A DNA stretch of 64,000 nt from Mucilaginibacter sp. GTDB lineage: Bacteria > Bacteroidota > Bacteroidia > Sphingobacteriales > Sphingobacteriaceae. Below, one piece after another: positions 37,293 through 48,660 of the stretch (position 1 is the first letter of the stretch; every line of letters starts with the position of its first letter). The notes beneath the pieces were generated by a model, which was not told the origin of the DNA, did no database searches, and saw only the letters and a program-made list of their open reading frames with translations. A program made the position numbers and the translations under genes. The stretch is taken from contig JAQBNZ010000156.1 in the NCBI GenBank assembly GCA_028288285.1, positions 1 through 64,000 on the forward strand, written 5' to 3'.

Positions 37293-38489
37293 ATGGCTGA
37301 AGAAATTTTTACAGGTAAACATATATTAATCATTGTAGAAAATTTGCCTGTTCCGTTTGATAGAAGAGTTTGGCAAGAAGCAAATACTCTAAAAGAAAAT
37401 GGTGCTATAATATCTATCATATGTCCGATTATGAAGGGCTACACTAAAAGGCACGAGGTGATAAATGATATTAATATTTATCGTCACCCTTTATCTGAAG
37501 GAAACGGTTTAATCGGTTATTTGCTTGAATATTCCACTTCTATTTTTTGGTGGTACTGGCTTAGTCTAAAAATTTTTTTAAAAAGGCCTTTTCATGTAAT
37601 ACATGGTTGCAATCCTCCAGATCTGATATTTCTAGTGGCAATCTTCTATAAGTTATTTCGTGTAAAATATGTTTTTGACCACCATGATATAAACCCGGAA
37701 TTTTATGTGGCTAAATTTAATAAGAAAGGTTTTTTTTATAAATTATTATTATTAGTTGAACGTTTAACTTTTGCAACTGCCAATATAAGTATAGCCACCA
37801 ATGAATCATTTAAAGAGATCGCCATACGTCGAGGGAAGATGGATCCAAACAACGTAAATGTAGTAAGAAGCGGCCCAAAACTGGATAGGCTCAAAATTAT
37901 TCCACCTATAGATTCATACAAAAAAGGCAAAAAATATCTAATTGGATATGTCGGTGTAATAAGTGAAACAGAAGGCTTGGACCTTTTGCTTGAATCAATA
38001 AAATATATTGTAGAACAGCGTCAAGATGTACACTTTGCTATTGTAGGCGGTGGTATAGAATTGGAAAAAATACAGCACTTATCAGCAAGGATGAATTTGA
38101 ATAACTATGTTGATTTTTATGGCCGGGTAGATGATAAAACGTTGGTAGAAGTGCTTAACACCGCTGATGTTTGCGTTAATCCGGACAGACCTACAGATAT
38201 GAATAATTTATCTACCATGAACAAGATAATGGAATACATGGCACTTAAAAAGCCAATTGTACAATATGATTTAAAAGAAGGTAGGTTTTCGGCTGAAAAA
38301 GCATCGTTATACGCAACAAATACAGATACACTCGACTTTGCTAATAAAGTGATGTGGCTTTTAGACAACCCGAGAGACCGTGAGATCATGGGTAATTTTG
38401 GCTATGACAGGGTGGTTAATAAATTAGCCTGGTCATATGAATCGGTCAAACTTGTTAACGTGTATAAACGCCTATTTAAGATTACTTAA
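37293..38489 (+). CDS. glycosyltransferase family 4
   Basis: LPVPFDRRVWQEANTL; VNPDRPTDMNNLSTMNKIMEYMALKKPIVQYD. Confidence 0.93.
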   Translation: MAEEIFTGKHILIIVENLPVPFDRRVWQEANTLKENGAIISIICPIMKGYTKRHEVINDINIYRHPLSEGNGLIGYLLEYSTSIFWWYWLSLKIFLKRPFHVIHGCNPPDLIFLVAIFYKLFRVKYVFDHHDINPEFYVAKFNKKGFFYKLLLLVERLTFATANISIATNESFKEIAIRRGKMDPNNVNVVRSGPKLDRLKIIPPIDSYKKGKKYLIGYVGVISETEGLDLLLESIKYIVEQRQDVHFAIVGGGIELEKIQHLSARMNLNNYVDFYGRVDDKTLVEVLNTADVCVNPDRPTDMNNLSTMNKIMEYMALKKPIVQYDLKEGRFSAEKASLYATNTDTLDFANKVMWLLDNPRDREIMGNFGYDRVVNKLAWSYESVKLVNVYKRLFKIT

Positions 38490-38608
38490 ATACTATAATA
38501 TTTTTTATACTTATAATTAACAATTAAATAATATGTAAATAAGCGTTTAAAATAAACTTAATTACGTTATTTTCAACGTTTAATAAATTGGCTACTTTTA
38601 ATTAATGA

Positions 38609-40024
38609 ATGAATTCAAATCGTAAAATACACTTCAATTTCTATAGGTTTTTTAACGAATCTTTTGTTTTAACATTTAGTTTTGGATTAGCCTCTGTAAT
38701 TATTGAGTACGTTTATAAGTCTCATCTCGCTTTAGCAAATTTCTGGATGTTACCTATTTTGGTTATTGGCTGGTATTTTACTTCCAGCAGTAATCATCAC
38801 CCGGATAATTTTGATGCAAAAACCTTTTTGGTCAGCTTATACAAAACAGCCAATGGGATATTTATTCAGTTTTGCCTGGTGGTACTTTTCTTTTTTTCTG
38901 CACACCAAACTTTTAACACCAGGCGCTTTTTATTAATTTACATAGGTTTATTATGTATATTTATTCCGTTTGAAAAAATTATATATAGAAAGTTAATGCT
39001 TTTCCTTCATAAGAAAGGCGTTCATAAAAAAAATATACTTATCATAGGTGCAGGTAAAATTGGCATAGAGTTTTCCAATGTAATTAAAAAAAATATTCAC
39101 CTTGGTTATGAGGTGGTTGGTTTTTTAGATGATGAGGATAAATCTGCATTAAAGGGAAAGTATCTTGGCAAAATAGAAAATATAGACAATTACATTACTG
39201 ACAATATGAATAATGTGGATGAGGTTGTAATTGCTCTTCCAAACACTGCCCATCATAAGATTAAGCATATAGCAAGTATGGTAAGCAACCATGCGGTTAA
39301 ATTGCGTATCATCCCTGCATATCATGATTTAATAAATTCACAATATAATATCAGTGTTTTTAACGGATTCCCAATGATAACTGTACGAAATGAACCATTG
39401 GATGACATTCATTTACGAACAATTAAAAGGATATTTGATATTATTTTCAGCTTTTTTGTGCTACTTTTAATATGCTCATGGCTTTTTCCCTTAATTGGTT
39501 TATTAATAAAGTTAAATTCAAAAGGACCTGTATTTTTTGTTCAGGAAAGATGGGGGCGCAAGAACAAAAAAATTAAATGCTATAAGTTCCGCTCCATGTA
39601 TATTACTTCACGTGATGTAGATGCAACCAGTGGTAAATATCAACAAGCTAAAAAAAATGATTCGAGGATAACTCCTATAGGTGCTTTTTTAAGAAAAACA
39701 AGTTTAGATGAATTTCCACAGTTTGTAAATGTACTTATAGGCAATATGTCTGTTGTTGGGCCCCGGCCGCATCCAACTCCGCTAAATCTTGAATCCAAAA
39801 AAACTATTGACAAATATCTGGTACGGCATCTGGTTAAACCAGGCATCACTGGTTGGGCGCAGGTAAATGGCTTTAGAGGTGAAACTACTACAAATTCATC
39901 ACTTATGTTGGCAAGAATAAACTATGATATATGGTATATTGAAAATTGGACCTTGCTGTTAGACATAAAAATCATTTTCCTTACTTTTTGGAAAACCGTT
40001 GCAGGCGATAAAAACGCTTTTTAA
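38609..40024 (+). CDS. undecaprenyl-phosphate hexose-1-phosphate transferase (WcaJ-type initiating transferase)
   Basis: N-terminal TMs, CoA-binding-like domain, C-terminal KRIFDIIFSFFVLLLICSWLFPLIGLLIKLNSKGPVFFVQERWGRKNK, DEFPQFVNVLIGNMSVVGPRPH. Confidence 0.95.
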   Translation: MNSNRKIHFNFYRFFNESFVLTFSFGLASVIIEYVYKSHLALANFWMLPILVIGWYFTSSSNHHPDNFDAKTFLVSLYKTANGIFIQFCLVVLFFFSAHQTFNTRRFLLIYIGLLCIFIPFEKIIYRKLMLFLHKKGVHKKNILIIGAGKIGIEFSNVIKKNIHLGYEVVGFLDDEDKSALKGKYLGKIENIDNYITDNMNNVDEVVIALPNTAHHKIKHIASMVSNHAVKLRIIPAYHDLINSQYNISVFNGFPMITVRNEPLDDIHLRTIKRIFDIIFSFFVLLLICSWLFPLIGLLIKLNSKGPVFFVQERWGRKNKKIKCYKFRSMYITSRDVDATSGKYQQAKKNDSRITPIGAFLRKTSLDEFPQFVNVLIGNMSVVGPRPHPTPLNLESKKTIDKYLVRHLVKPGITGWAQVNGFRGETTTNSSLMLARINYDIWYIENWTLLLDIKIIFLTFWKTVAGDKNAF

Positions 40025-40135
40025 TTTATTACCATACGCCTATTAAGTAAAAGGTGACTATCTAATACTCTTATCAAATAAAATGTAGTAATTTCGAGCT
40101 AAAAAATAATTGAATTCGATAAGAATATTCTTTAA

Positions 40136-41254
40136 ATGAGTAAAAAAGTAGCACTAATAACAGGTATAACAGGACAGGATGGGGCATATCTTGCGGATTT
40201 ATTATTATCAAAGGGATACGAAATACATGGTATAAAGCGCCGCAGTTCGTTATTTAATACCGAGCGGATAGACCATCTATACCAAGACCCGCATGATGAA
40301 GACCAAAAATTCATTCTGCATTACGGAGATCTGTCTGATTCTACAAATTTAATAAGGATCATACAACAAGTTCAACCTGATGAAATTTATAACCTGGGTG
40401 CAATGTCTCATGTTAAAGTAAGTTTTGATACACCAGAATACACTGCCAATGCCGATGGTATTGGAACTTTAAGACTTTTGGAAGCTATACGTATTTTAGG
40501 ATTAACCAAAAAAACTAAAATTTATCAGGCCTCAACATCAGAACTTTATGGTTTAGTGCAGGCAGTTCCGCAATCAGAAACTACACCCTTTTACCCCCGG
40601 TCACCTTACGCAGTGGCCAAAATGTACGCTTACTGGATAACTGTTAACTATCGCGAAGCTTATGGTATGTTTGCCTGTAATGGTATATTGTTTAATCATG
40701 AGAGTCCTTTACGTGGCGAAACCTTTGTAACACGTAAAATTACCAGGGCAGCAGCAAAAATAGCATTGGGCCTGCAAAGTAAATTATTTTTAGGTAATCT
40801 TGATGCACAAAGGGATTGGGGGCATGCTAAAGACTATGTTGAAGCAATGTACCTTATATTACAACAGGATACTCCTGAAGATTTTGTTATAGCTACCGGC
40901 GTTACTACAAGGGTGCGTGAATTTGTACGATTAGCTTTTGCAGAACTTGGAATAGTTATTGAGTTTAAAGGTAGTGGTGCTGATGAAAAAGGATACGTAG
41001 CAGCTTGTACACATCCTGATTATCAGATTGAAATTGGACAGGAAATTGTTGCTGTAGATCCAAAATATTTTAGACCTACAGAAGTTGATCTGTTAATTGG
41101 AGATCCTACAAAATCTCAAACTAAATTAGGCTGGAAACCTAAATATGATTTACAGGGATTGATTGAGGAAATGGTGGCTGCAGATGTTGAATTCTTCCAT
41201 CGCGAAAAGCTGTTGAAAGATTCAGGATATCAAATTAAAAACCAGTTCGAATAA
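40136..41254 (+). CDS. gmd: GDP-mannose 4,6-dehydratase
   Basis: [62 protein letters not shown]. Confidence 0.98.
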   Translation: MSKKVALITGITGQDGAYLADLLLSKGYEIHGIKRRSSLFNTERIDHLYQDPHDEDQKFILHYGDLSDSTNLIRIIQQVQPDEIYNLGAMSHVKVSFDTPEYTANADGIGTLRLLEAIRILGLTKKTKIYQASTSELYGLVQAVPQSETTPFYPRSPYAVAKMYAYWITVNYREAYGMFACNGILFNHESPLRGETFVTRKITRAAAKIALGLQSKLFLGNLDAQRDWGHAKDYVEAMYLILQQDTPEDFVIATGVTTRVREFVRLAFAELGIVIEFKGSGADEKGYVAACTHPDYQIEIGQEIVAVDPKYFRPTEVDLLIGDPTKSQTKLGWKPKYDLQGLIEEMVAADVEFFHREKLLKDSGYQIKNQFE

Positions 41255-41260
41255 GAAGGA

Positions 41261-42199
41261 ATGGAAAAAGTAGCAAGTATATATATTGCAGGGCATCGCG
41301 GCATGGTTGGCTCGGCCATTCATCGCAAACTAACCAAAGAGGGCTATACTAATATTATTACCAGTACCTCTACAGAACTTGATTTGCGGAACCAGCAACA
41401 AACTGCTGCTTTTTTTGCTACACACAAACCCGAATATGTTTTTTTAGCTGCTGCAAAAGTGGGGGGTATTATAGCTAATAATACTTACCGTGCAGAGTTT
41501 TTGTACGATAATCTGCAAATTCAGAACAACATTATTCACTCATCCTACCTTAATGGGGTAAAAAAATTGATGTTTTTAGGATCAAGTTGTATATATCCAA
41601 AACTTGCACCACAGCCTCTAAAAGAGGAGTACCTTTTAACCGGTTTACTTGAGCAAACAAATGAGCCTTATGCAATTGCCAAAATAGCAGGTATAAAAAT
41701 GTGCGATGCTTACCGTGCACAATATGGTTGCAATTTTATATCAGTAATGCCTACAAATTTGTATGGTTATAATGACAACTATCACCCACAAAATTCACAC
41801 GTAGTTCCGGCATTAATCCGAAGATTTCATGAGGCTAAAACTAATGGCTTATCTTCTGTAACTATTTGGGGTAGCGGCACACCAAAACGCGAGTTTTTAT
41901 TTGCTGATGACTTGGCTGAAGCTTGTTTTTATCTGATGCAGAACTACAACGAAGAAGGGCTGGTTAATGTTGGCACCGGTGAGGATATTTCTATCAAAGA
42001 TCTTGCCCTGCTTATCAAAAATATTGTTGGCTTTGAAGGCGATGTAGCATTTGACACCTCAAAACCAGATGGTACACCTCGCAAGTTAATGGATGTATCA
42101 AAACTTCACAGTAAAGGTTGGCATCATACAATAGAATTGCAAGAAGGCATCCAACTGGCTTACAATGATTTTCTCTCTAAAAACAAAAGCTTAGTTTAA
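41261..42199 (+). CDS. fcl: GDP-L-fucose synthase
   Basis: [61 protein letters not shown]. Confidence 0.98.
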   Translation: MEKVASIYIAGHRGMVGSAIHRKLTKEGYTNIITSTSTELDLRNQQQTAAFFATHKPEYVFLAAAKVGGIIANNTYRAEFLYDNLQIQNNIIHSSYLNGVKKLMFLGSSCIYPKLAPQPLKEEYLLTGLLEQTNEPYAIAKIAGIKMCDAYRAQYGCNFISVMPTNLYGYNDNYHPQNSHVVPALIRRFHEAKTNGLSSVTIWGSGTPKREFLFADDLAEACFYLMQNYNEEGLVNVGTGEDISIKDLALLIKNIVGFEGDVAFDTSKPDGTPRKLMDVSKLHSKGWHHTIELQEGIQLAYNDFLSKNKSLV

Positions 42200-42225
42200 T
42201 TATAAACTAAGCTTTTGTTTTTATC
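42181..42225. terminator. bidirectional terminator between convergent fcl and acyltransferase genes, overlapping the fcl 3' end
   Basis: Perfect 18-bp stem AAACAAAAGCTTAGTTTA-ATTA-TAAACTAAGCTTTTGTTT. Confidence 0.85.
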
Positions 42226-43255
42226 AATTGGTTGTAATTACTCTAATGGTGTGCTTTTTACTCCTGATAAAAGGCTTCTCAATGCATATCCATGATAAGT
42301 ATGCAAGTATGTAGGTTAGCAATATCAGTACAAACAGATTTACATTAACTTTTTCTTGAATCATAATGGTTAAAATAAGCCCATGATAAATATATATACC
42401 GTATGATATATCATTCGTACGAAGCAGCTTTTTGGCAAGCTCTGGCAAGGTATAGGCTAACGATATAACCACAAAAGCTAACAGTACATTTTTTATTAAA
42501 GTAAATGTTATTGGTTCAATAATCGGTGATAATGTTAAGCTATACACCAGATAAGCAATTACCCAATACAATGCCTTGTTATTAATTATTGCATGCTTAT
42601 AAAGCTGCAACCGTTGGAAAATAACACCTATTAAAAAAAGATAAAAATGTGGAATGAATGAATAGCTTATTATCTTTTCCAGCTTACCGGTAAAACCTAT
42701 TGTCTGGAACAGAAAGCTTAATACTAAGAAGACCGTAAGCAATACGTAAAAAAAATAATTAGTATACTTTTTTGGCGCCAGCAAATAACAAAAAGGCAGC
42801 AGAATATAAAACTGCAGTTCGATGGGTATTGTCCATAAGCTACCGTTATACGAACCGAAACCGTATGTTTTTAAAAATGGAGGTGTATAAATAAGCCCTA
42901 TTAGCTGGGCAGGTAACCAGGCAATAACCTGTTTGTTAATAAAACTTATACCGGTTATTGTTATTAAAATTATGGTTATGAAAATACAGCCCCACAAGCC
43001 CGGGAAAATACGTAATATTCTGTTTCTTGTATAAGTACTGATGCTGTTATTACGTTCATATGAGGCTGAGATCAAATACCCGCTTATTATAAAAAAAACC
43101 GGCACACCTGGAAACAGATATAGGATATTAAGGCTAAAATCACTTAATGATATTTGTAAATGTTGAAAATAATGGTCGACAATAACTTGTGTTGCGGCAA
43201 GTAAACGCAACAGATCAAAATTATTAACCTTAAACTCCTGTTTAAACTCCATCAA
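42224..43255 (-). CDS. acyltransferase family 3 membrane protein
   Basis: NNFDLLRLLAATQVIVDHYF; PGVPVFFIISGYLISASYER; YGIYIYHGLI. Confidence 0.93.
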   Translation of the reverse strand: MMEFKQEFKVNNFDLLRLLAATQVIVDHYFQHLQISLSDFSLNILYLFPGVPVFFIISGYLISASYERNNSISTYTRNRILRIFPGLWGCIFITIILITITGISFINKQVIAWLPAQLIGLIYTPPFLKTYGFGSYNGSLWTIPIELQFYILLPFCYLLAPKKYTNYFFYVLLTVFLVLSFLFQTIGFTGKLEKIISYSFIPHFYLFLIGVIFQRLQLYKHAIINNKALYWVIAYLVYSLTLSPIIEPITFTLIKNVLLAFVVISLAYTLPELAKKLLRTNDISYGIYIYHGLILTIMIQEKVNVNLFVLILLTYILAYLSWICIEKPFIRSKKHTIRVITTN

Positions 43256-44454
43256 GCCTTATTGTTATCAATTTTATCCCAACCACTTGTATTGTAGCGG
43301 CCATGCCATAAGCTTATAATAGTAGCGGTGATAATACCCGGTAATATATATGGTTTGGCATATAACCTATTTAGTTCATCGGCAAGCTGTTTACCCATTC
43401 TTTCAAAACTAAATGCATCAACAAGCTTCAAAGATGCATTTCCCATCTGTTTTTTTAGTAGGTCATTAGTATTTATATACTTTAAGATGGCATTATAAAT
43501 AGCGTTTACATCAACCGGATCAAATCCAAACCCATTTACTCCTTCTTTTAAAAGATCGTGAGCCGCATTAATTCTTGCACTTAATAACACAGGCAAACCA
43601 GCGGCCATAGCCTCGTTTACAACGAGCCCCCATGTTTCTGAAAGGCTTGGCAAAATAAACGCATCAGAGCGTTTAAAATAAGCCGGGAGCGTCTTGTTAT
43701 CTACAGCCTCAATAAACTCAACCGTTTTAACACTCAAATTTAATGACAGCTGTTTTAAAGACACTTCCTGAGGTCCGTTACCAACAATCACTAAGTGATA
43801 ACCTGTATTTTGCCGTTCAATCAACTGCCATGCCTTTAGCAAATTATCTATATTCTTTATGGGTACCAGCCGCGCGATGCAAATAATGGTTTTGCTTTTG
43901 GGCTGACAATTAGTAATCGGATTAAAAAAATCATTATCAATACAACTGAATCCATAAAAAAACGGGATGCCTTTATCATGGAAGTAGGTGTATTCTTGAG
44001 CATAACTTTTTGAAGGGAGCCACAAACTGTCAGCCTGCAATGTGATCAGGTTCTTGATCCCTTGCACTACAAAATTCCTTTTTACCTGCGATGGCTTGGC
44101 ATCATCAAACATGATAAATTTCTTCTTGTTCTTTTTCGCCCATGAAATACCTAACGCACCAGGGAAAAACACAATAGAAGGCCCAATAACAATATCAGGC
44201 TGCAGATCATCTAAAGCCTCATGTAGGGCTTTCTTTATATCAAATTTTGATAAATCTATCGAACTATCATTAGGGAAAAGGCAAGTCCACCAGGGCTGTG
44301 TATTGTTAACCGTATCAAAAGTATAAGGCGAGCCTTTTCCAAAAAGCTCGATCGCATACATATCAATATTTTGAGAAGCCAGATATTGGTGAAGGTAGGC
44401 CAGCCTGCTTTTCCAGTATACCCTGAAATCGTTATTTAATATTACTATTTTCAA
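43252..44454 (-). CDS. glycosyltransferase family 4
   Basis: IARLVPIKNIDNLLKAW; PSLSETWGLVVNEAMAAGLPVLLSARINAAHDLL. Confidence 0.93.
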   Translation of the reverse strand: MKIVILNNDFRVYWKSRLAYLHQYLASQNIDMYAIELFGKGSPYTFDTVNNTQPWWTCLFPNDSSIDLSKFDIKKALHEALDDLQPDIVIGPSIVFFPGALGISWAKKNKKKFIMFDDAKPSQVKRNFVVQGIKNLITLQADSLWLPSKSYAQEYTYFHDKGIPFFYGFSCIDNDFFNPITNCQPKSKTIICIARLVPIKNIDNLLKAWQLIERQNTGYHLVIVGNGPQEVSLKQLSLNLSVKTVEFIEAVDNKTLPAYFKRSDAFILPSLSETWGLVVNEAMAAGLPVLLSARINAAHDLLKEGVNGFGFDPVDVNAIYNAILKYINTNDLLKKQMGNASLKLVDAFSFERMGKQLADELNRLYAKPYILPGIITATIISLWHGRYNTSGWDKIDNNKA

Positions 44455-45347
44455 TTATGCATTTCCCTCCTTTTAAATTTATCCCAAATAATGGGGAACA
44501 GGGTTTTTAGCCATAATTTAGCAAAGGCACTTATATAATCTGCCGGGAAATGTTTTTTTATGTAATAAAGATATTCTTTGTAAGCCAAGCCATTAACACT
44601 GTATAGGTAGCTAATTCTCTTTTTAAGCGAGTGCTTGCCTGATAGCCAGTTAACCCCATGATCATCTTCGCAATAACCATAATAACCGGGTGCAATTAAC
44701 ACGTCAACACCATTCCTGAATGCAGTTAAAGTATAATCAAAGTCGGCCAGGTAGTGGGTATACATATTTGAAAAAAGGCCTATCCTTTCAACCGTAAACT
44801 TATCAACCAAAAGTATATTAGCATTACCTAATTGGCATGGAAGAGTTTCACTATCATGAGGCTTAACAGAATAATAAGCAGCGCGATTTGATTTATACAA
44901 TGAGCTGCCACCATATGATAACTGGTTTGAAACAGGGCTTAATGTTGAACCTATTAAAATAGTTCCGTTGCTTTTGCCCTCCATATAGGTGGCCATTAAT
45001 CTTTCAACACTATCTTCCAGAAGTATTACATCATCGTTAAACAATAAAAACAGATCATAAACCTTTTGAGTGATGGCGTATTTCCAAATAGTAAGCATCC
45101 CTCCTGCCCAAAACAAGCTTCCCGTTCCGTTTATTATATTAACAAAAGGAAATTCTTTTTTTACAGCAGCAGCGGTACCATCAGTTGAACCATCATCAAG
45201 CAAGTATATATCTGCCTGTAATCTTTTAAATCCAAACTGATCAATTAAACTATGTAGAAATGTAAGGGTTTTATATTTTCGGTTATAACAGGTTAACAAA
45301 ACCGCTACGTTGCTTAAAGCCTGATCTTTCATCCTATTGGTATGCAA
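44451..45347 (-). CDS. glycosyltransferase family 2
   Basis: VAVLLTCYNRKYKTLTFLHSL; IYLLDDGSTDGTAAAVK; FLLFNDDVILLED. Confidence 0.93.
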   Translation of the reverse strand: MHTNRMKDQALSNVAVLLTCYNRKYKTLTFLHSLIDQFGFKRLQADIYLLDDGSTDGTAAAVKKEFPFVNIINGTGSLFWAGGMLTIWKYAITQKVYDLFLLFNDDVILLEDSVERLMATYMEGKSNGTILIGSTLSPVSNQLSYGGSSLYKSNRAAYYSVKPHDSETLPCQLGNANILLVDKFTVERIGLFSNMYTHYLADFDYTLTAFRNGVDVLIAPGYYGYCEDDHGVNWLSGKHSLKKRISYLYSVNGLAYKEYLYYIKKHFPADYISAFAKLWLKTLFPIIWDKFKRREMHN

Positions 45348-46607
45348 TTAAATGCCGGCAAGGTTGTCACTTTCTTTTTCTTTATGACCTATAGGGGTTT
45401 GTACTTTCCTTAAAAACAAAAATATTAATACAAACGGAAGGATAAGAATAGGTTCGCCAAAACTTAATGCCAATAGAATAAGTATACAATATACTACGTT
45501 CTCAAATTTAACTACATACGGGCGGCAAAATCTTATATAACGATACATCAGGTAAAAAAATCCTACTATACCAAACTTGGCAAAAAAATCAAATATCCCA
45601 TTAGATATGTTAACTGTATAAGTTTTGTTTAATATATCATTATACTTGTTACTTACGCCCAATATCAATTTATCGCCAAATGAATTTATAATATGCCACA
45701 TGCTTGAGAACCTGTTTAGTGGTATTTGCATACGGTTATGATGATAATACTTCTCTAATACTTTTAAATGATTAAGATCACGCATATCTTCCTTATAGGT
45801 ATCTATTATCTTATCCCCTAAAAATGGAATAAAAACAACTAATGCAATAACTATAGGAATAAGTATTAATAGGTAAATATTAATCTTGGGTACTCTAAAC
45901 CTGTATGCTAAAATTAGCAATACACACAAACCTAAATAATTTGTAGTTGAAAATGTAGTAATATTAGCAATTACAAGTATAATAGTAGTGTTATCAAACT
46001 TAAACCTGTTTAAGAAAAAGTGAAACATTAAGGCTATCACTAAAAAACATCCAAATGCGCCAGGCTCCCAAACAAAGCCCGAATTGCTAAAATCATGAAA
46101 ACCTTTTGTATAGGTAAATAATAAAAAGTTTGTATAGCCGGGAATCATATTACCGGTTGGAAAACTTATAGCCGAAAACACTCTGAACATAGCCTCTGGT
46201 GCTAAGAGCTGTAGTATAAAAAATATAAAAGACAGTACCGCCAAATGGGTTACAACTTTTACAATATACGCTATGGCTTCATCCTTTAGAATTGCACAGA
46301 ATATAAAGCTCAAAAATATGTACTTAACTAAGAATATTATGTCGCTGATTAAATAATCGGTTTCAAGCTCATTAACAACATAGAACCTAAAAAATATGAA
46401 TAAAAGATAAGCGATGGAGAACCAAAGAAGATTTATCATATCACGTTTCTCAAACTGCCTTTTTATAACACCAGCTAAAATCATTAAAAACATAATTATA
46501 AACCAGCCAGGTGTACTTGATGACAAAAAATTGGCATTTGCAGTTAATAATAAAAAAAAGAAAGTGATAAGGTATTGTACGTTTATATCTTTAAAAAACT
46601 TCATCAA
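45348..46607 (-). CDS. O-antigen polymerase-like (Wzy) membrane protein
   Basis: About 10-12 TM; SGFVWEPGAFGCFLVIALMFHFFLNRF (WEPGAFG-type polymerase motif). Confidence 0.82.
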   Translation of the reverse strand: MMKFFKDINVQYLITFFFLLLTANANFLSSSTPGWFIIMFLMILAGVIKRQFEKRDMINLLWFSIAYLLFIFFRFYVVNELETDYLISDIIFLVKYIFLSFIFCAILKDEAIAYIVKVVTHLAVLSFIFFILQLLAPEAMFRVFSAISFPTGNMIPGYTNFLLFTYTKGFHDFSNSGFVWEPGAFGCFLVIALMFHFFLNRFKFDNTTIILVIANITTFSTTNYLGLCVLLILAYRFRVPKINIYLLILIPIVIALVVFIPFLGDKIIDTYKEDMRDLNHLKVLEKYYHHNRMQIPLNRFSSMWHIINSFGDKLILGVSNKYNDILNKTYTVNISNGIFDFFAKFGIVGFFYLMYRYIRFCRPYVVKFENVVYCILILLALSFGEPILILPFVLIFLFLRKVQTPIGHKEKESDNLAGI

Positions 46608-46657
46608 TTGTATTGCGATTTACTGTACTAAAGTATCAAATATTATAATAATGGCTT

Positions 46658-46693
46658 TCAATAATTAGTAAAATAACTATTACTAATTATTGA
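46658..46693. terminator. hairpin at the 3' end of the 46687 acetyltransferase gene
   Basis: TCAATAATTAGTAA...TTACTAATTATTGA perfect arms. Confidence 0.55.
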
Positions 46694-47349
46694 ATACTCG
46701 AGGTAAATGATTCAACGCTCTCGAAAAGCTTATTATTCGCTTTAATTTCTTTCATGCTCCAATTCCACCATTTTATTGCTAAAAGCTTTTCTACTTGCTG
46801 TTCATCAAAACGAGGCTTGATAAACTTTGCAGGTACGCCACCAACAATGGTATAAGGCGCTACATCCTTTGTTACAACTGATCCTGAAGCTACGATAGCT
46901 CCATCGCCAATTTTAATCCCATCCATAATAATAACATTGTTGCCTACCCAAACATCGTTGCCTATCAGCACTACATATTTTTCGTCCGCATCAATAAATA
47001 AGTGCTCTTTAAAGATATCTTTATCTACAAAAGAAAAACCGGCTTGCTTTTTTGTTGAATAGAATGCGGGATGGCTTGATACAAAACCCGTGGAAGGATG
47101 CACACCCAAACCGGTTTCCACACTACTGCCTATTGAACAATATCTCCCGATAATAGCTTTTTTTATAATTGATTTATCGGCTATGTAAGTTCCTAAGCCA
47201 ATTTTTGATGAGGCAACTTCGGTATTATCGCCAATTACATTATATCCTTCAAACACAATGCGGGTATCTAATAATACCTTTTTACCAATCTTTACATTTT
47301 TACTGTAATAAGCCCATTTATAATAATTTCTTTTAAGCCAGGCTTTCAT
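46687..47349 (-). CDS. CatB-related hexapeptide O-acetyltransferase
   Basis: Left-handed beta-helix hexapeptides; [55 protein letters not shown]. Confidence 0.94.
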   Translation of the reverse strand: MKAWLKRNYYKWAYYSKNVKIGKKVLLDTRIVFEGYNVIGDNTEVASSKIGLGTYIADKSIIKKAIIGRYCSIGSSVETGLGVHPSTGFVSSHPAFYSTKKQAGFSFVDKDIFKEHLFIDADEKYVVLIGNDVWVGNNVIIMDGIKIGDGAIVASGSVVTKDVAPYTIVGGVPAKFIKPRFDEQQVEKLLAIKWWNWSMKEIKANNKLFESVESFTSSIQ

Positions 47350-47543
47350 TTAAATAGTATTATTGAGCTATAAAGATAATTAACTAAGCTAAAAAACCTA
47401 TGGAAAAGGTTATAAAGCCGGTGCAAATCGGTAGTAATTTAATTGCTGACAAAGAATTGAATTATTATACTCAATAAATAATACTAAACATTTACTTTTA
47501 AGGAATTTTGTTTACAACCTTACACAACGTGGTACTATAATCT

Positions 47544-48647
47544 ATGAGAACTAAAAAGAAATTAAATCATAAACTTCCGGTTGTTGACAAAGTTGTATTG
47601 ATAATAAATATTTTTGCGGTATTAGCGCTATTGTTGAGTTACCTGGCTCCAAGTACCGATCCAAGGGATTTTTGGATAATAGCTGTTTTTGGTTTAGCGT
47701 ATCAAGTAATATTACTGGTAAACATTTTATTCGTATTGTATTGGACGATTCGTTTAAAATGGTTTGTTTTTATTTCTACAATTTGCATTGTAATTGGCTT
47801 TAATGCAATTATTGCAAATTTTGGGTTTCATAAAATGACACAAAAAGAAATAAAAGAATCACCGGAAGACATTAGAATTATGCTTTATAACGTCCGTCAA
47901 TTTATCGGATTAGGAATTAAAGAAAACGAACCTGACCAGAGAGATATTTTGAAATTAATTAATGATAAACAACCCGATATAGTAAGTTTAATTGAATACA
48001 CATCAAAACCATCTGATAGAGGAAGCATTTCAGATTCCCTAAAAAAATTATTAAACACTAAATATGCTTTTTCTCAGCTTCATAAAAATAAAAATGGCGA
48101 TTCTACAGGAATTGCAATTTTCAGTAAATACCCAATTATTAATTCGGGTTCGATACCCGAAACTCGCTTTCTCAAAGTTGAAAATGTATTTGTTGATGTT
48201 AAACATAACAACAAAATTTTTAGAGTGTATAGTATTCATTTACTTGGCGTACACTTTAAAAAAGAAAAAACTAGTGTAAGCCATGGAAAAGTACATTTAA
48301 ACGAATCCACACTTGTATTGGACAAATTAAAGATTGCTTTTATTAAAAGAAGTTATCAGACAGCTATAATAAAAAGGCATCTTAACAACTGCAAATATCC
48401 ATACGTAATATTAGGCGACCTTGACGATACACCGTTGTCTTTTACGGTAAATGAATTAACTTATGGATTAAAAAATGCTTTTATTGAAAGAGGAACTGGC
48501 TTTGTAACAACCTATTATAACAAGTTTCCCAAACTCCAGATAGATTACATCTTAACCAGTCCGGAATTTGATGTACTTAATTACCAGGCGCTTGATAAAA
48601 AGATATCAGATCACAAACCAATTATATCTGACGTGAAGCTTAATTAG
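47544..48647 (+). CDS. membrane-anchored endonuclease/exonuclease/phosphatase (EEP) family protein
   Basis: Three N-terminal TMs; VSLIEYTSK, YSIHLLG, YVILGDLDDTPLS, IDYILTS, SDHKPI EEP motifs. Confidence 0.9.
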   Translation: MRTKKKLNHKLPVVDKVVLIINIFAVLALLLSYLAPSTDPRDFWIIAVFGLAYQVILLVNILFVLYWTIRLKWFVFISTICIVIGFNAIIANFGFHKMTQKEIKESPEDIRIMLYNVRQFIGLGIKENEPDQRDILKLINDKQPDIVSLIEYTSKPSDRGSISDSLKKLLNTKYAFSQLHKNKNGDSTGIAIFSKYPIINSGSIPETRFLKVENVFVDVKHNNKIFRVYSIHLLGVHFKKEKTSVSHGKVHLNESTLVLDKLKIAFIKRSYQTAIIKRHLNNCKYPYVILGDLDDTPLSFTVNELTYGLKNAFIERGTGFVTTYYNKFPKLQIDYILTSPEFDVLNYQALDKKISDHKPIISDVKLN

Positions 48648-48660
48648 CACAAAGGTTTGA

